Assembly: GCA_021785795.1 (NCBI GenBank)
Contig: JAJYEK010000002.1
Coordinates: 1-64,000 of the forward strand
Reading direction: 5' to 3'
DNA: 64,000 bases
From: Pseudomonadota bacterium
GTDB taxonomy: Bacteria > Pseudomonadota > Gammaproteobacteria > Acidiferrobacterales > UBA6901
The notes beneath the pieces were generated by a model, which had not been told where the DNA came from, made no database searches, and was given only the letters and a program-made list of their open reading frames with translations. Made by a program: the position numbers and the translations under genes. Numbering within the stretch: position 1 is the first letter of the stretch; each line of letters starts with the position of its first letter. Below are positions 32,001 through 42,626 of the stretch, in pieces.

Positions 32001-32605
32001 TGCACAGCGTTGGTCGCCACGACCGCCAGTCCGCGCCGCTGGGCCAGGCGCACGGCTGCGCTGTTGTACTCCTCCTGCAGTGGCTGTCCGGTTCGCTGAA
32101 GTTCCAGGTAATAGCGGTCACCGAAGGCCTGCTGATATTCCGCGACCAGGGCGTCGGTGAGCTCGCCGTTACCCGCCAGTAGCGCCTGGGCGAGGTCGCT
32201 GTCCAGGGCTCCGGACAGAGCCACAAGCCCGCCGCTGCGGGCCCACAGCCAGTCCTTCATGATGCGCGGCCTGCCGCCCGACTGGCCTTCCCCGTAGGCA
32301 AGGGTGAGCAGCTGGCACAGGTTCCGGTAGCCAGCCGTGTCCTGGCACAGAAGCACCAGCCGGCTCGGCTTGTTGCGGTCGGCCGGGTTCTCGACCCACA
32401 GATCGGCACCGATGATCGGCTTCAGGCCGGCCGCTACGGCGGCCTGGTAAAATTTTACCATGCCGAACACATTGGCCAGATCGGTGAGCGCTACCGCCGG
32501 CACGCCCTGGGCCACGGCACTCGCCACCAGTTCGTCGATACGAACAATGCCATCGACGAGCGAAAATTCCGAATGAACGTGCAGATGGACGAAAGGCGGG
32601 TTCAC
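29093..32605 (-). CDS. dnaE: DNA polymerase III alpha subunit
   Basis: 1170 residues from GTG 32605; an upstream ATG at 32668 has a slightly better ribosome binding site but would add 21 non-conserved residues before [15 protein letters not shown]. The PHP domain is at the N-terminus, the catalytic aspartates are in PDFDVDF (about residues 397-403), and the C-terminal part has the OB fold ([21 protein letters not shown]). It is the replicative polymerase subunit. Placed between rnhB and accA in the usual order. Confidence 0.96.
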   Translation of the reverse strand: MNPPFVHLHVHSEFSLVDGIVRIDELVASAVAQGVPAVALTDLANVFGMVKFYQAAVAAGLKPIIGADLWVENPADRNKPSRLVLLCQDTAGYRNLCQLLTLAYGEGQSGGRPRIMKDWLWARSGGLVALSGALDSDLAQALLAGNGELTDALVAEYQQAFGDRYYLELQRTGQPLQEEYNSAAVRLAQRRGLAVVATNAVQFLRPEDFEAHEVRVCIQDGRILTDSRRPRRYTEQQYFRSAAEMAALFRDLPEAIENSVEIARRCNLRLEFGRYYLPDFPLPPGQSVDEMLRQQACTGLEARLQLLPEEARVACADEYQKRLDLELGVIVQMGFAGYFLIVADFIQWARDHGVPVGPGRGSGAGSLVAYAMGITALDPIKYDLLFERFLNPERVSLPDFDVDFCIEGRDRVIDYVTRRYGKEKVCQIITHGTMAAKAVVRDVGRVLDHPYGYVDKLAKLIPMELDMTLDKAIEREPMLRERYESGEDVRALLDTARALEGLARSAGKHAAGVVIAPSALTDFMPLYCEQGSTQFVTQLDMKDVETIGLVKFDFLGLRNLTIIDKAVKTVNATRERLGEPPLVIERLPIDDPETFTLLKSCRTTALFQLESRGMKDLIQRLQPDNFEEIVALVALFRPGPLQSGMVDDFVNRKHGRERIRYPHPSLEPILRPTYGVILYQEQVMQIAQVLSGYTLGSADLLRRAMGKKKPEEMAKQRDVFVNGAVARKVDGKLAGDIFNLIEKFAGYGFNRSHSAAYALITYQTAWLKAHYPAAFMAAVLTADMDKTDKVVTMIAECRSMGISLMPPDINRCDYAFVPLDPGAASAPAAEGEPQPGLTILYGLGAIKGLGESAIEAILDARRSGGPFRDLFDLCRRIDLRRVNRRVLESLIRAGALDGLGPDRAAMMASLNTVLAAAGQYSKNRDAGQVDLFSAASVPAEAPRLAEVAPWSEEQRLQGEKDTLGLYLTGHPIRRYEAELRHITDNCLAELKPVEDRPVVVAGLVVGMRTMNTRRGDRMAFVTLDDRTGQLELAVFSELYERHRELLGKDNLLIVEGQVSVDEYSGGFRMSAEKIYDIDQARAAMASRLEIDVDAELAGNGFARELQEILKPATPGRCPVHLQYRRSDAEAQIVLGEEWRITPSGAVLERLWQLAGQEHVRLIYAGATRQV

Positions 32606-32724
32606 AGGGGATATTTCAGCGCAAAAACCGCAACCGGGAAAGGCGGGACGCACCGTGCCGGCCGGCATCGCTGAATCCCCGATCCCGGAGGCCTGGCAGC
32701 AGCCCGACCGAGCCCGCTGCCCGA

Positions 32725-33324
32725 TCAGACGCGGGCATGCTGCGGTGCCAGCAGCCGGCGCACTGGGGCAAAGCTGCGCCGGTGCGCCGGACTGACGCCG
32801 ATACGCTCCAGCGCAGACAGGTGCTGGGGCGTCGGATAGCCTTTGTGGCGGGCAAAATCATAGCCCGGATGGATTCCGTCCAGGGCGCACATCTCGGCAT
32901 CGCGCGCCACCTTGGCGAGGATTGATGCGGCCGAAATTGCCGGCTCCGTGGCATCTCCCCGCACGATCGCGCGGGCAGCACACTGCAGGCGCGGCACCTG
33001 GTTGCCGTCGATAAGCGCCTGCGCGGGCGCCGGATCCAGGGCGGCAACCGCCCGGCTCATGGCCAGCAGGCTCGCCTGAAGGATATTCAGACGGTCTATT
33101 TCCTCGACCGAAGCGGAGGCTACGGCCCAGCCCAGGGCGCGAATACGGATTTCCGCGGCAAGCTCCTCGCGCCTCGCGGGCGCGACGATCTTCGAATCAG
33201 CGAGCCCTGCTATCGGATGACCGGGATCAAGAATCACCGCCGCCGCCATGACCGGACCCGCCAGGGGTCCGCGGCCGGCTTCGTCCACCCCGGCCACGAG
33301 CAAGACGCCGTGCCTGTCGCTCAT
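32725..33324 (-). CDS. rnhB: Ribonuclease HII
   Basis: 199 residues. [17 protein letters not shown] provides the first catalytic Asp/Glu pair, [14 protein letters not shown] the next conserved block, and [13 protein letters not shown] the C-terminal signature. Removes single ribonucleotides and RNA primers from DNA. Its ATG overlaps the lpxB stop (ATGA). Confidence 0.95.
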   Translation of the reverse strand: MSDRHGVLLVAGVDEAGRGPLAGPVMAAAVILDPGHPIAGLADSKIVAPARREELAAEIRIRALGWAVASASVEEIDRLNILQASLLAMSRAVAALDPAPAQALIDGNQVPRLQCAARAIVRGDATEPAISAASILAKVARDAEMCALDGIHPGYDFARHKGYPTPQHLSALERIGVSPAHRRSFAPVRRLLAPQHARV

Positions 33325-34487
33325 GCCATCGCCCGGCCGAGCTCCTGCAGAACGGCCTCAGCCGCTCGCTCGCTGGCGCCACGTCGCAGCTGCTCGTGAA
33401 TTTGTCCGAAGGCATCGAGCGTATCGCGCGCCGGACCCGGATGGGTGAGCTGGTATTCGATCTCGATCCCGAGCTTCCGGGGCACTGCGTCGTGCTGCAG
33501 CAGCTCCGGGACCAGCGCACGTCCGGCAAGATTATTAGGCATCGAGTAGCGGCGCACGTGCGACAACATCTTGATCAGCACATAACTCAGCCGCGACACG
33601 CGGTAGGTGACAACCATCAGCCGCTTGAGCAGAAGCGCCTCCAGCGTCGCAGTTCCAGACGCCACCAGGGCCACATCAGCAGCGCCCAGGGCATCGCGCG
33701 AATGGCCATGCAGGCGCGTGAGCGGCAGATCCCAGGCGCTGTTGCGTTTTACCGCATCCTCAAATATCTGCCGCGTCTCGCGGTTCACGAACGGCACGAT
33801 GAACTGCATCTCGGGATGGCGGTTCTGCAGCCACAGCGCCGTCATCACGAAGATGTCGGCAAGCGCGTGCAGTTCACTCACGCGGCTACCGGGCAGGAGC
33901 GCAACGATGATCTTGTCCTGGGGCAGCTTCAGGCGCGCACGCACCTGGCGCATGTCCACTTGATCTGGAATCTCATCGGCCAGCGGGTGTCCGACGAACT
34001 CGACCGGGACGCCGTGTGTCCGGTAGAACTGCTCTTCGAAGGGAAACAGTGTCAGCATGCGGTTGACCGCCTTACGGATCTTGTGCACGCGGTAGCTGCG
34101 CCATGCCCATACCTGCGGACTGACATAGTGGACGGTGCGGATTCCGGCACGCCTGAGTGCATGCTCCAGGCCCAGATTGAATCCGGGTGAATCAATGCCG
34201 ATGAACAGGTCCGGCGGGTTTTCCAGGAAATGGCGCCGCAGGCGGGCGCGTATGGCGCGCAGCTCGCGGTAACGGCCCAGCACCTCGGTCAGTCCGAGCA
34301 CCGACAGCCTCTCCATGGGGAAAAGGCTGCGGCAGCCAAGCGCGACCATCTCCGGCCCCCCGATGCCTTCGAATTCAACCGCCGGGAGCCGTTTGCTCAG
34401 CGCCGCCATCAGGCGTGCGCCCAGCAGATCCCCGGACATCTCGCCAGCGACGACGCCGATGCGTACGGTCGTATTGGATTGCGGCAT
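33321..34487 (-). CDS. lpxB: Lipid-A-disaccharide synthase
   Basis: 388 residues. [22 protein letters not shown] start, [31 protein letters not shown] segment ([14 protein letters not shown]) and [16 protein letters not shown] are GT19 signatures. Condenses UDP-diacylglucosamine with lipid X in the cytoplasm and inner-membrane face. Follows lpxA by 15 bases. Confidence 0.95.
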   Translation of the reverse strand: MPQSNTTVRIGVVAGEMSGDLLGARLMAALSKRLPAVEFEGIGGPEMVALGCRSLFPMERLSVLGLTEVLGRYRELRAIRARLRRHFLENPPDLFIGIDSPGFNLGLEHALRRAGIRTVHYVSPQVWAWRSYRVHKIRKAVNRMLTLFPFEEQFYRTHGVPVEFVGHPLADEIPDQVDMRQVRARLKLPQDKIIVALLPGSRVSELHALADIFVMTALWLQNRHPEMQFIVPFVNRETRQIFEDAVKRNSAWDLPLTRLHGHSRDALGAADVALVASGTATLEALLLKRLMVVTYRVSRLSYVLIKMLSHVRRYSMPNNLAGRALVPELLQHDAVPRKLGIEIEYQLTHPGPARDTLDAFGQIHEQLRRGASERAAEAVLQELGRAMA

Positions 34488-34502
34488 TTCTGTTCACATG
34501 CC

Positions 34503-35273
34503 CTAGCGTATGATGCCGCGATCCGACTGCCGGATGAAATCAGCGAGGTACCGGACTTCTTCGTGTTCCTGGGCCAGACTGTCCAGGCGTTCGAGGGCCT
34601 CGTCCAGCTTCAGTCCCGATCGGTAGATTATCTTATAAGCGCGCCGCAGCGAATCGATCGCGGTCTCCGAAAAGCCGCGCCGCTTCAGACCGCGCAGATT
34701 GAGCCCGTAGGGCCTGGCCGTGTTCCCGGATGCAAGGAGAAAGGGCGGCACATCCTTGAAAGTTATGGTCGCGATGCCCGTCATACAATGCGCTCCGACG
34801 CGGCAAAACTGGTGGATGCCGGTGAATCCGCCGAGAATCGCGTAGTCGCCGACGGACACGTGCCCTGCGAGGGTCGCACAGTTGGCGAATACCGTCTTGT
34901 TGCCGACCTGGCAGTCATGCGCAACGTGAACATACGCCATGAAAAGGTTGTCGTCACCGATGCGCGTGGTTCCGCCACCGCCTGCCGTCCCGCGGCTGAA
35001 TGTGCAGTACTCACGCACAGTATTGCGGTCCCCGACTTCCAGGCGGGTCGATTCACCCGCGTACTTCAGGTCCTGCGGCACCTCACCGAGCGAGGAGAAC
35101 TGATAGATCCGGTTCTGCTTTCCGATACGCGTCGGACCGTTTATGACCACGTGCGGACCGATCCAGGTGCCGTCGCCGATCTCCACCTCTGGGCCGATGA
35201 CGGAGAACGGGCCGACATGCACGTTCTCTCCCAGACGCGCAGAGGGATCTATGATTGCCTGCTGATGAATCAC
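34503..35273 (-). CDS. lpxA: UDP-N-acetylglucosamine acyltransferase
   Basis: 256 residues from GTG 35273, which directly follows the fabZ stop. Left-handed beta-helix hexapeptide repeats fill residues 5-190 (IIDPSARLGENVHVGPFSVIG-like), with the catalytic His in the VAHDCQVGN segment and the C-terminal helical domain from about 195. First acylation step of lipid A synthesis, taking the acyl chain from ACP. Confidence 0.95.
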   Translation of the reverse strand: MIHQQAIIDPSARLGENVHVGPFSVIGPEVEIGDGTWIGPHVVINGPTRIGKQNRIYQFSSLGEVPQDLKYAGESTRLEVGDRNTVREYCTFSRGTAGGGGTTRIGDDNLFMAYVHVAHDCQVGNKTVFANCATLAGHVSVGDYAILGGFTGIHQFCRVGAHCMTGIATITFKDVPPFLLASGNTARPYGLNLRGLKRRGFSETAIDSLRRAYKIIYRSGLKLDEALERLDSLAQEHEEVRYLADFIRQSDRGIIR

Positions 35274-35720
35274 CTACTCGAATTCCTTGTACGTGCACAT
35301 CAGTTCCGCGCTGCAACACAGTTCGCCTTCCACCTTGGCGGTGGCATTATACTTGTATATGCCGTGCATCTTCCGGGTCAGCGATACCTGGATGTACAGC
35401 TGGTCACCGGGCTCCACCGGGCGTTTGAAGCGCGCCCTGTCAATCCCGACGAACAGATACACCGAGTTCTGTGTCGGAAGGGTCTGCGCCGACCTGAACG
35501 AGAGCACCCCGCAGGCCTGCGCCATGGCCTCGACCACAAGCACGCCCGGCATGACCGGACGGTTCGGAAAGTGCCCCTGGAAAAACGGCTCGTTGATGGT
35601 GACGTTCTTGATCGCCACCAGGGATTCGTCGGGTGTGAATTCCAGTACCCGGTCAATCAGCAGAAACGGATAGCGATGCGGGAGATGTTTCAGTACGCTG
35701 TAAATATCAAAACTAGTCAA
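35274..35720 (-). CDS. fabZ: 3-hydroxyacyl-ACP dehydratase FabZ
   Basis: 148 residues from TTG 35720, with GAGGGAG seven bases before it; the start overlaps the lpxD stop by 8 bases. [16 protein letters not shown] holds the catalytic His, [23 protein letters not shown] the catalytic Glu region. Dehydrates beta-hydroxyacyl-ACP and competes with LpxA and LpxD for that substrate, so its coexpression with them is meaningful. The non-ATG start may lower its translation. Confidence 0.95.
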   Translation of the reverse strand: MTSFDIYSVLKHLPHRYPFLLIDRVLEFTPDESLVAIKNVTINEPFFQGHFPNRPVMPGVLVVEAMAQACGVLSFRSAQTLPTQNSVYLFVGIDRARFKRPVEPGDQLYIQVSLTRKMHGIYKYNATAKVEGELCCSAELMCTYKEFE

Positions 35721-36756
35721 GTTTTTCTCCCTCAATGAGCATCTGCACCTTGTGTTCCAGTTCTTTGACCCGACGCACGAGCGCATCCAGCTGGCGCAGT
35801 CTCGCCGCATTTTTTCGCCACGAACCAGCCTCTTCAGACGAGATCGCCGAAGAATAGACCCCTGGTTTCGTGATCGATCCGGATACCAGTGACGTGCCAG
35901 TTACATGCACATCGTCGGCAATTTCCAGATGCCCGGCGATTCCGGCCCGCCCGCCAAAGGTGCAGCGCTTGCCGATGACGACGCTTCCAGCGACACCCAC
36001 GAACGCCGCCATTGCCGTATGTTCGCCGATTTGCACGTTGTGCGCAATTTGAATCAGATTGTCGAGCTTGACGCCATCCGCAATGACCGTATCGCCCAGC
36101 GCCCCCCGATCTATCGTGGTGTTGGATCCGACATCGACATCATCACCCAGCACTGCTCGTCCGAGCTGCGGCACCTTGATCCAGCGCGCACCATCGTGCG
36201 CATAGCCAAAACCGTCACTGCCTATGACCGCACCCGGATGAATGATGCAGCGCTTTCCCACGACGCATCCGCGGCATATCGTCACGTGCGCAACCAGGCG
36301 GCTGTCGGCTCCGATCGTGGCGTCGCGGTCGACGAAACATCCCGGTCCGATAAACACGTTGTCCGCGACAATAGCGCCCTCCGCCACCACCGAATGCGGA
36401 CCGATCCAGGCCGTAGCCGAGACCTGCGCGCCGTGCGCGACAACGGCGCTAGGGTGAGTCCCCGGCTCCCAGGCCGGCTCCGGATTGAGCAGCCCGGCCA
36501 CCCGCGCGAAACACAGATGCGGATTGTCGACAATCAGCGCGTTTCCCGCGAAATGCCGGACGTCATTCTCGGTCAGGATGACCGCCGCAGCGCGGGTGGT
36601 GGCGAGATATCGGTGAAAATTCGGATTGGCCAGGAACGCGATATCGTACGGCCCCGCGTCCGCCAGGGTCGCTACCCCACGGATTTCGCGCGCCCCATCG
36701 CCCCGCACCTGCCCGCGAAGTCGCCGTGCCAGCTCTTCTAGTGTGACCACCGCCAT
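35713..36756 (-). CDS. lpxD: UDP-3-O-(3-hydroxyacyl)glucosamine N-acyltransferase
   Basis: 347 residues. An N-terminal uridine-binding domain (about 1-100), hexapeptide repeats (for example [18 protein letters not shown]), the catalytic His in [11 protein letters not shown] and a C-terminal helix with a coiled coil ([18 protein letters not shown]). Third step of lipid A synthesis. Located between bamA and fabZ; skp is missing from the 103-base gap after bamA. Confidence 0.95.
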   Translation of the reverse strand: MAVVTLEELARRLRGQVRGDGAREIRGVATLADAGPYDIAFLANPNFHRYLATTRAAAVILTENDVRHFAGNALIVDNPHLCFARVAGLLNPEPAWEPGTHPSAVVAHGAQVSATAWIGPHSVVAEGAIVADNVFIGPGCFVDRDATIGADSRLVAHVTICRGCVVGKRCIIHPGAVIGSDGFGYAHDGARWIKVPQLGRAVLGDDVDVGSNTTIDRGALGDTVIADGVKLDNLIQIAHNVQIGEHTAMAAFVGVAGSVVIGKRCTFGGRAGIAGHLEIADDVHVTGTSLVSGSITKPGVYSSAISSEEAGSWRKNAARLRQLDALVRRVKELEHKVQMLIEGEKLD

Positions 36757-36859
36757 CGCCGATCCGGATTATCGCATACCCAGCGCCTGCCGGCTGCCGG
36801 CAGCGCCAAACGCCGCCCGCCGCTCCCGTCCGCCTTGCCGCACACGCTCCAGCCGTGCG

Positions 36860-39157
36860 TCACTGGAACGTCGTGCCCAGCGTAAACTGGAACATCTGCG
36901 TGTTATCGCCGGGCTGCTTGTTTAGCGGCTCCGCCACACTAATGCTCAGCGGTCCCACCGGAGAATACCAGTGGAAAGCAAGGCCTGCTGCATAGCGCAA
37001 CTGTCCGAGCTGTAGCGGCTGGCCTGTGCCGTACACCATACCGGCATCCGTGAACACACTCAAGCGCATGGACTTGTTGTCGGCCGAAGCGCCGGGAACC
37101 GGAAACAGCAGCGAGATGTTGGCGAGCACCCGCTTGTTGCCGCCAATGGGGAGCGTCGGGTTTGGGCCGCCGATATCCTTCGGACCCAGGGACTCGGGGC
37201 TGAAACCGCGCACTGTGCTGCTGCCGCCGGCATAGAAGTTCTTGTAAAACGGCAGATCCTGGGTATTGCCGTAGCCGCCACCAAAATCGTATTCGGCGCG
37301 TCCTTCAAGGGTAAAGCGCTGACTGAGTGGTTGGTAGGCGCCAGTCTTCAGCCGGACCAGATAGTATTCCAGGTTGCTCCCCGGCACTGTCACCTCGGTC
37401 TGTACGCGCTGATAGTCTCCCTTTCTTGGGAAGATCGGGTTGTCGAGGGTATTGCGTTCCCAGCCCAGCGTGCCTTTCACGACGCTGTTGTCGGTACCGT
37501 ATTTGGCGACGAAGTTCTGCGCAACCAAGGCGCTGGCCGCATCGACGCCAAGTGCCACCCGCTCCACACCCAGACCGATATTCACGGTGCGGAATTCCCC
37601 GATCGGGATGCCGTAGAGCACGGCGGCGCCGACCGTACTGGAATCGTACGCCGCGATATAGGCGGCTGAGGCGTTGATCTGGTCGTCGTAGATCGACAGG
37701 CTGCGACTCACTCCGTTCAGCGTGTAGTACGGGTTGGTATAGGTGACGTCGACGTGCTTGTCGTAGCTGCTGGTATCGACACTCGTGCTGAGCTGTTTGC
37801 CGGTACCGAACAGATTCTGGAAAGTCACGCTCGCGGTAAGCATCAGGTGATCCACATCGGAATACCCGACCCCGGCCATGAAGCTGTTGGCCATGCGCTC
37901 CTTGACGGTGACGTTCATGTCGACCTCGTCGGACGTGCCCGGTACCGCAGGAGTCTGGACGTTAACGCTGTCGAACAGCCCCAGCCGCTGCAGACGTCGA
38001 CGCGACAACTTGATCTTGGACGCCGAAAACCACGCGCCCTCGAACTGCCGCATCTCGCGCCGCAACACATCGTCGTCAGTACTGTTGTTTCCGAAGAAGT
38101 TCACGCGCCGCACGTACACGCGCCGGCCGGGATCGACATAGAACGTGAACGCCACGGTACCGTTCTTGCGATCGACTTCAGGCACCGCGTTCACGTTCGC
38201 AAACGCATAACCGAGATCGCCGAGACGCGTCGATATGCGCTTGCTGCTGTCGACAACTTCCTTGCGCGAGAATACCGCACCCGGCTTGATGCTGATGAGC
38301 GACTTCATGACCCGCTCCGGCAGTACCAGGTTACCTGCCAGCTTGTAGCCAGAAACCGTGTAGCGCCGGCCCTCGGTGAGGTTGACCGTGATGTAGATCT
38401 GGCGCTTGTCCGGCGTGATGGACACCTCGGTGGAGTCGATGTTGAAATTCAGGAAGCCGCGATTCTGGTAGAAGGCACGCAGGTTCTCAAGGTCTCCGGC
38501 AAGCTGCTGCTTAGAGTACTGGTCGTTCTTGGTCAAAAAGCTGAACAGCGTCGGAGTGCTCAGCTTGAACGTGCTGAGAAGTTTCTTCTCCGAGAAACTG
38601 TGGTTACCGACAATGGTGATCTGTCTGATCTTGGCGATCTGCCCCTCGGAGACCGCGATATCCACGTCAACCCGGTTACGGGGCCGCGGCGTCACTGTGG
38701 TTTTGATCTGCACCGCATAGTAACCGCGCGAGAAATACTGGCCCTTCAGCTCCTGCTCCATCTGGTCCAGAACCGACTTGTCGAGGACCCGGCCCTTCGC
38801 AAGCCCCACCTGATCGAGGCCCTTCTTCAGCGTGCTCTTGCTGATCTCCTTGACGCCGGTAATCTTTATGCTTGCGATGGACGGACGTTCGACAACTTTG
38901 ACGATCAGCGTGCTGCCGCTGCGGTCAAGGGTGACGTCGCGGAAGAATCCGGTCCTGAACAGCGCCTTGATTGCGTCGCGTGCACGTCTGTCAGTCACGG
39001 TGCTGCCGACCTTGATCGGCAGGTAGTTGAATACCGTACCCGCGGAAATGCGCTGCAGCCCGACGACACGGATATCCCTGACCACGAAGGACTCGATCGC
39101 ATAGGCGGGAGTAGCAAACAGCAAGCACAGAAGCAGAACCGCAGGAAGTACTTTCAT
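36860..39157 (-). CDS. bamA: Outer membrane protein assembly factor BamA
   Basis: 765 residues. A signal peptide (LPAVLLLCLLFATPAYA) is followed by five POTRA domains (about 24-345) and the Omp85 barrel with the VRGF motif (STVRGFSPESLGPKD) of the L6 loop. Inserts beta-barrel proteins into the outer membrane. The C-terminus ends ...FTLGTTFQ: the expected terminal aromatic is followed by an extra Gln. Follows rseP in the usual order. Confidence 0.96.
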   Translation of the reverse strand: MKVLPAVLLLCLLFATPAYAIESFVVRDIRVVGLQRISAGTVFNYLPIKVGSTVTDRRARDAIKALFRTGFFRDVTLDRSGSTLIVKVVERPSIASIKITGVKEISKSTLKKGLDQVGLAKGRVLDKSVLDQMEQELKGQYFSRGYYAVQIKTTVTPRPRNRVDVDIAVSEGQIAKIRQITIVGNHSFSEKKLLSTFKLSTPTLFSFLTKNDQYSKQQLAGDLENLRAFYQNRGFLNFNIDSTEVSITPDKRQIYITVNLTEGRRYTVSGYKLAGNLVLPERVMKSLISIKPGAVFSRKEVVDSSKRISTRLGDLGYAFANVNAVPEVDRKNGTVAFTFYVDPGRRVYVRRVNFFGNNSTDDDVLRREMRQFEGAWFSASKIKLSRRRLQRLGLFDSVNVQTPAVPGTSDEVDMNVTVKERMANSFMAGVGYSDVDHLMLTASVTFQNLFGTGKQLSTSVDTSSYDKHVDVTYTNPYYTLNGVSRSLSIYDDQINASAAYIAAYDSSTVGAAVLYGIPIGEFRTVNIGLGVERVALGVDAASALVAQNFVAKYGTDNSVVKGTLGWERNTLDNPIFPRKGDYQRVQTEVTVPGSNLEYYLVRLKTGAYQPLSQRFTLEGRAEYDFGGGYGNTQDLPFYKNFYAGGSSTVRGFSPESLGPKDIGGPNPTLPIGGNKRVLANISLLFPVPGASADNKSMRLSVFTDAGMVYGTGQPLQLGQLRYAAGLAFHWYSPVGPLSISVAEPLNKQPGDNTQMFQFTLGTTFQ

Positions 39158-39196
39158 TATCTAATTTATTTCAGGCGGCGGTAATTGTTGAGTTGG

Positions 39197-40561
39197 CTAT
39201 TGCAGCAGTCTGACGAAGTCATTGTAGAATGCCAGCGCCATCAGGGCGGCCAGCAGAATCACGCCGACCTGCTGGCCCCAGTACAGCGCTCGCTCCGGCA
39301 GCGGACCGCCCTTGATCGCCTCGATCACGTACACCAGAAGGTGTCCCCCGTCCAAAACCGGAACCGGCAACAGATTCAGCACACCGAGACTGATGCTGAT
39401 CACCGCAAGGAACATGAGAAACCGCCCGAACCCGATACGGGCGGTATATCCGGCATAGCGGGCTATGGTGATCGGCCCGCTGATTGTACGGGTAGATACC
39501 TTGAGTTCCAGCATCTTCACCAGCATCTTCACTGTGATCGAAGACATGAGCCAGGTGTCCTCCGCGCTCTGGCGCAGCGCGCTCCACGGATTGAGCCGGA
39601 CCAGCACGCGCATGTCTGCGGGCACCTGCGGCGGCTTGACGCCGACCCCGATGCGGCCGATCCGCTGGCCGCCGCTGACGACCGTCTCCGGCGTCAGGGA
39701 GAAGCTGATTCTGGCCCCTGCCCGCTCCACGGTGAGGCGGATGCGGCGTTCGGCGCTTGCGCGGATCGTGGAGACCACGTCGTCCCACGAGCGTATCGGC
39801 TTGCCGTTGATGCTGACCATGCGGTCTCCCGGCTCAAGACCGGCCTTCGCCGCCGGACTCCCGGAGATCACTGTCCCAATGACCGGCGCCACCCGGGGCG
39901 AATACCCGAACAGTCCGGTCGCGGTCTCCAGCATGCCCGAGCTTATGCGGTTGGCCGACAGCGACGACAAGTCCAGTATCCGTGTCTCGATCCGCCCCTG
40001 TGGATCCCGCACCCTGAACCGTACCCGAGACTTGTCCAGGGCCTTTGCGAAAAGATAAAGCCGCTGCTGATCCCAGCTCAGCGTCGGCCTGCCATCGATA
40101 CTGAGGATATCATCCCCCACCTGGAACCCGGCCTTCTGGGCGATCGAGCCCTTTACGACCTTGCCCACGATCGGTTTGATGCCGCTGATGCCCACCGAGA
40201 ACAGCGCCCAGTACGCCGCCACCGCGAACAGAAAGTTGAACGCCGGGCCGGCCAGCACCACGGCGCCGCGCTTGACCAGGGGCTGGCGGTTGAAGGCCCG
40301 ATGCAAGTCCCCGGGCGGCACTGCGCCTTCGGTCTCGTCAAGCATCTTGACGTAGCCGCCGAGCGGCAGCGCCGCAACCACCAGTTCGGTCTGGTCGGCA
40401 CCGAAGCGGCGCGACCACAGCGGCTTGCCGAAGCCCACCGAGAAACGCAATACCTTGATGCCAAGGCGACGCGCAACCCAGTAGTGGCCGAACTCGTGAA
40501 CGATGACAAGCACACCGATCGCCACCACGAACGCGAGCGCCGAGTACAGGAAAGTTGTCAC
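39197..40561 (-). CDS. rseP: Intramembrane site-2 zinc metalloprotease RseP
   Basis: 454 residues from GTG 40561, overlapping the dxr stop (GTGA). The zinc site HEFGH (22-26) lies in the first membrane helix, two PDZ domains occupy about 115-290, and the third ligand is in [12 protein letters not shown] (near 400) within a membrane helix. Cleaves anti-sigma-E factor RseA and remnant signal peptides. Set between dxr and bamA, which fits control of envelope stress. Confidence 0.95.
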   Translation of the reverse strand: MTTFLYSALAFVVAIGVLVIVHEFGHYWVARRLGIKVLRFSVGFGKPLWSRRFGADQTELVVAALPLGGYVKMLDETEGAVPPGDLHRAFNRQPLVKRGAVVLAGPAFNFLFAVAAYWALFSVGISGIKPIVGKVVKGSIAQKAGFQVGDDILSIDGRPTLSWDQQRLYLFAKALDKSRVRFRVRDPQGRIETRILDLSSLSANRISSGMLETATGLFGYSPRVAPVIGTVISGSPAAKAGLEPGDRMVSINGKPIRSWDDVVSTIRASAERRIRLTVERAGARISFSLTPETVVSGGQRIGRIGVGVKPPQVPADMRVLVRLNPWSALRQSAEDTWLMSSITVKMLVKMLELKVSTRTISGPITIARYAGYTARIGFGRFLMFLAVISISLGVLNLLPVPVLDGGHLLVYVIEAIKGGPLPERALYWGQQVGVILLAALMALAFYNDFVRLLQ

Positions 40562-41814
40562 TGAATGCCTCTCTTGGGCCTGCTCGAATATCCGGCGATG
40601 AACTGCTCCGCCGCCTCGCGGGCGCGCGCATCATCCGCCAGGATTACCGCGAGTTCAGCCTCCTCGTTCATCGAGACCCGAGACAGCACGTGCTCGATGA
40701 TCCGCGGTATGTCCGTAAAGCCCACTGCGCCGCCAAGAAACGCGGCTACTGCCACCTCGTTGGCCGCATTGAGAATGGCCGGCGCCGTGCCCCCGGCGCG
40801 CGCCGCCTCCGCCGCCAGACGCAGACACGGAAAGCGCTTCGGGTCGGGGCGTTCGAAGTCGAGCCGGGCCACTTCCACGAGATCGAGCTCCTTGACACCG
40901 GACTCCATGCGGTCGGGCCACGCCAGAGCATGGGCAATCGGCGTACGCATGTCAGGGTTGCCGAGCTGCGCCAGCACCGAGCCGTCCGCATAGGAGACGA
41001 GCGAATGTATCACGCTTTGCGGGTGGATAACGATCTCAATCTGCTCCGGCACAACACCAAAGAGCCGGCAAGCCTCGATCATCTCCAGGCCCTTGTTCAT
41101 GAGGGTGGCCGAATCGACTGAAATCTTCCTGCCCATCACCCAGCGCGGATGGGCGCAGGCCTGTTCGGGCGTGACGCCGGCCAGTTCTGCCAGTGGGGTG
41201 GTACGAAACGGTCCGCCCGAGCAGGTCAGCAGGATCTTGCGCACCCCCGGACTCAGGACTCCAGCCCGAAATCCGCCTGGCAGGCATTGAAAAATGGCAT
41301 TATGCTCGCTGTCGACCGGCAACAATTCCGCCCCGGAGCGGCCCGCCTCCTGCATCAGGATATGGCCGGACATGACGAGCGGCTCCTTGTTGGCAAGCAG
41401 CACGCGTTTTCCATGGCGCACGGCGGAGAGTGTCGGCAGCAGTCCTGCGGCACCTACGATCGCGGCCACGACGATATTGCTTTGCGCCAGCGCCGCCGCC
41501 CTGGCAAGCCCTTCCTCGCCGGAGAGGACCTCGGTCGGCAGCTGCAGCCCGGCGAGCGCGCTGCGAAGCTCCCCGGCCGCCTGCGGGTCCCGCATTACAG
41601 CCACATCCGGGACGTGCCGGCGGCACTGCTCGAGCAGCCGTTCGACCTGACTGTTGGCAGTCAGGGCAACGACCCGGAAGCGGTGCGGATGGCGCACCAG
41701 GACATCGAGCGCGCTGACGCCGATCGAGCCAGTGGACCCGAGTATCGTGACGCCCCGCATACCTCCGGAGCGCCTATCCGGCGGCGGGCTCACGGTATTC
41801 CGCAGGCTGGTCAT
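40558..41814 (-). CDS. dxr: 1-deoxy-D-xylulose-5-phosphate reductoisomerase
   Basis: 418 residues from ATG 41814, which overlaps the cdsA stop (ATGA) and has GAGG eight bases upstream; homologues start near the ATG at 41760, which would give 400 residues. NADPH-binding [25 protein letters not shown] and the metal site [12 protein letters not shown] are clear. Commits to the MEP isoprenoid pathway that supplies the UppS substrate. Confidence 0.95.
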   Translation of the reverse strand: MTSLRNTVSPPPDRRSGGMRGVTILGSTGSIGVSALDVLVRHPHRFRVVALTANSQVERLLEQCRRHVPDVAVMRDPQAAGELRSALAGLQLPTEVLSGEEGLARAAALAQSNIVVAAIVGAAGLLPTLSAVRHGKRVLLANKEPLVMSGHILMQEAGRSGAELLPVDSEHNAIFQCLPGGFRAGVLSPGVRKILLTCSGGPFRTTPLAELAGVTPEQACAHPRWVMGRKISVDSATLMNKGLEMIEACRLFGVVPEQIEIVIHPQSVIHSLVSYADGSVLAQLGNPDMRTPIAHALAWPDRMESGVKELDLVEVARLDFERPDPKRFPCLRLAAEAARAGGTAPAILNAANEVAVAAFLGGAVGFTDIPRIIEHVLSRVSMNEEAELAVILADDARAREAAEQFIAGYSSRPKRGIQ

Positions 41815-42626
41815 AGCAATGGCCTCAGCAGCAGCCATCCGAAAACGAATACCGGGGCCGCCGCGGTAAGGGCATCAACCCGGTCGAGCACTCCGCCATG
41901 GCCGGGCAAGAGCGTCCCGCTGTCCTTGACTCCGGCGATGCGCTTTGCCCGGCTCTCCACAAGGTCACCCAGCACGGAGAAAAGCGTCGCCACCACCGCG
42001 ATCACAAGCCACAGCGCCAGTGACGGCGCCTTCAGTTTCCATATGTACTTCCCGCAGGCAAGCGCCAGCACCGATACCATGACCACGCCGCCCAGGAGCC
42101 CCTCGAGGCTCTTTCCGGGGCTGATATGGGGCGCAATCTTGGTCCGCCCCCAGGGCCTGCCAACAAAGTATGCGCCGGAATCAGCCATCCACACCAATAC
42201 CATGATGAACAGGGTAAGCCGCGGGCCGCCGCTACCCCGGGCATGGACGGCGAGCGGGGCTATCCACGCCGGAATCAGAATGAAGAAACCACTCAGGCGC
42301 CGGCCGAACGGCGTCGCCAGAAACCCCTGCCGCAAATCGGGATAACGGACAAGCTCATACAGGGCCCAGAGCCACCAGGCCACCGCCGCAAGCATTACCG
42401 GCAGCGCCGGCACTTGCCAGAGCGCCAGTCCGGCGGACGCCAGCACGGCGACATACAGGATACGCCACAGCCGCCTGGACAGACCGCACAGCGCCGTCCA
42501 TTCCCACGCCGCCGCGATGAAAAAAAATGCGAACAAACCCGCGAGTTGGGGGGTGGTGAGCGCAAACGTTGCCCATACTATGAGCGGCACCAGAACCGCA
42601 GCGGTCAGGACGCGCAGCCTAAGCAC
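41811..42626 (-). CDS. cdsA: Phosphatidate cytidylyltransferase
   Basis: 271 residues from GTG 42626, which overlaps the uppS stop by 8 bases. Six to eight membrane helices, a [10 protein letters not shown] segment and the C-terminal CdsA signature ([20 protein letters not shown] with GGVLDRVDA). Makes CDP-diacylglycerol from CTP and phosphatidate in the inner membrane. Confidence 0.94.
   Translation of the reverse strand: MLRLRVLTAAVLVPLIVWATFALTTPQLAGLFAFFFIAAAWEWTALCGLSRRLWRILYVAVLASAGLALWQVPALPVMLAAVAWWLWALYELVRYPDLRQGFLATPFGRRLSGFFILIPAWIAPLAVHARGSGGPRLTLFIMVLVWMADSGAYFVGRPWGRTKIAPHISPGKSLEGLLGGVVMVSVLALACGKYIWKLKAPSLALWLVIAVVATLFSVLGDLVESRAKRIAGVKDSGTLLPGHGGVLDRVDALTAAAPVFVFGWLLLRPLL

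Noticed and set aside
34230..35738. 502-residue plus-strand frame opposite lpxB, lpxA and fabZ
   Set aside because: Antisense shadow of three recognised genes; no ribosome binding site or homology.
37754..40564. Two long plus-strand frames (476 and 459 residues) antisense to bamA and rseP
   Set aside because: They are mirror frames of strongly conserved genes in GC-rich DNA; compositions rich in Arg, His and Gln and no motif.
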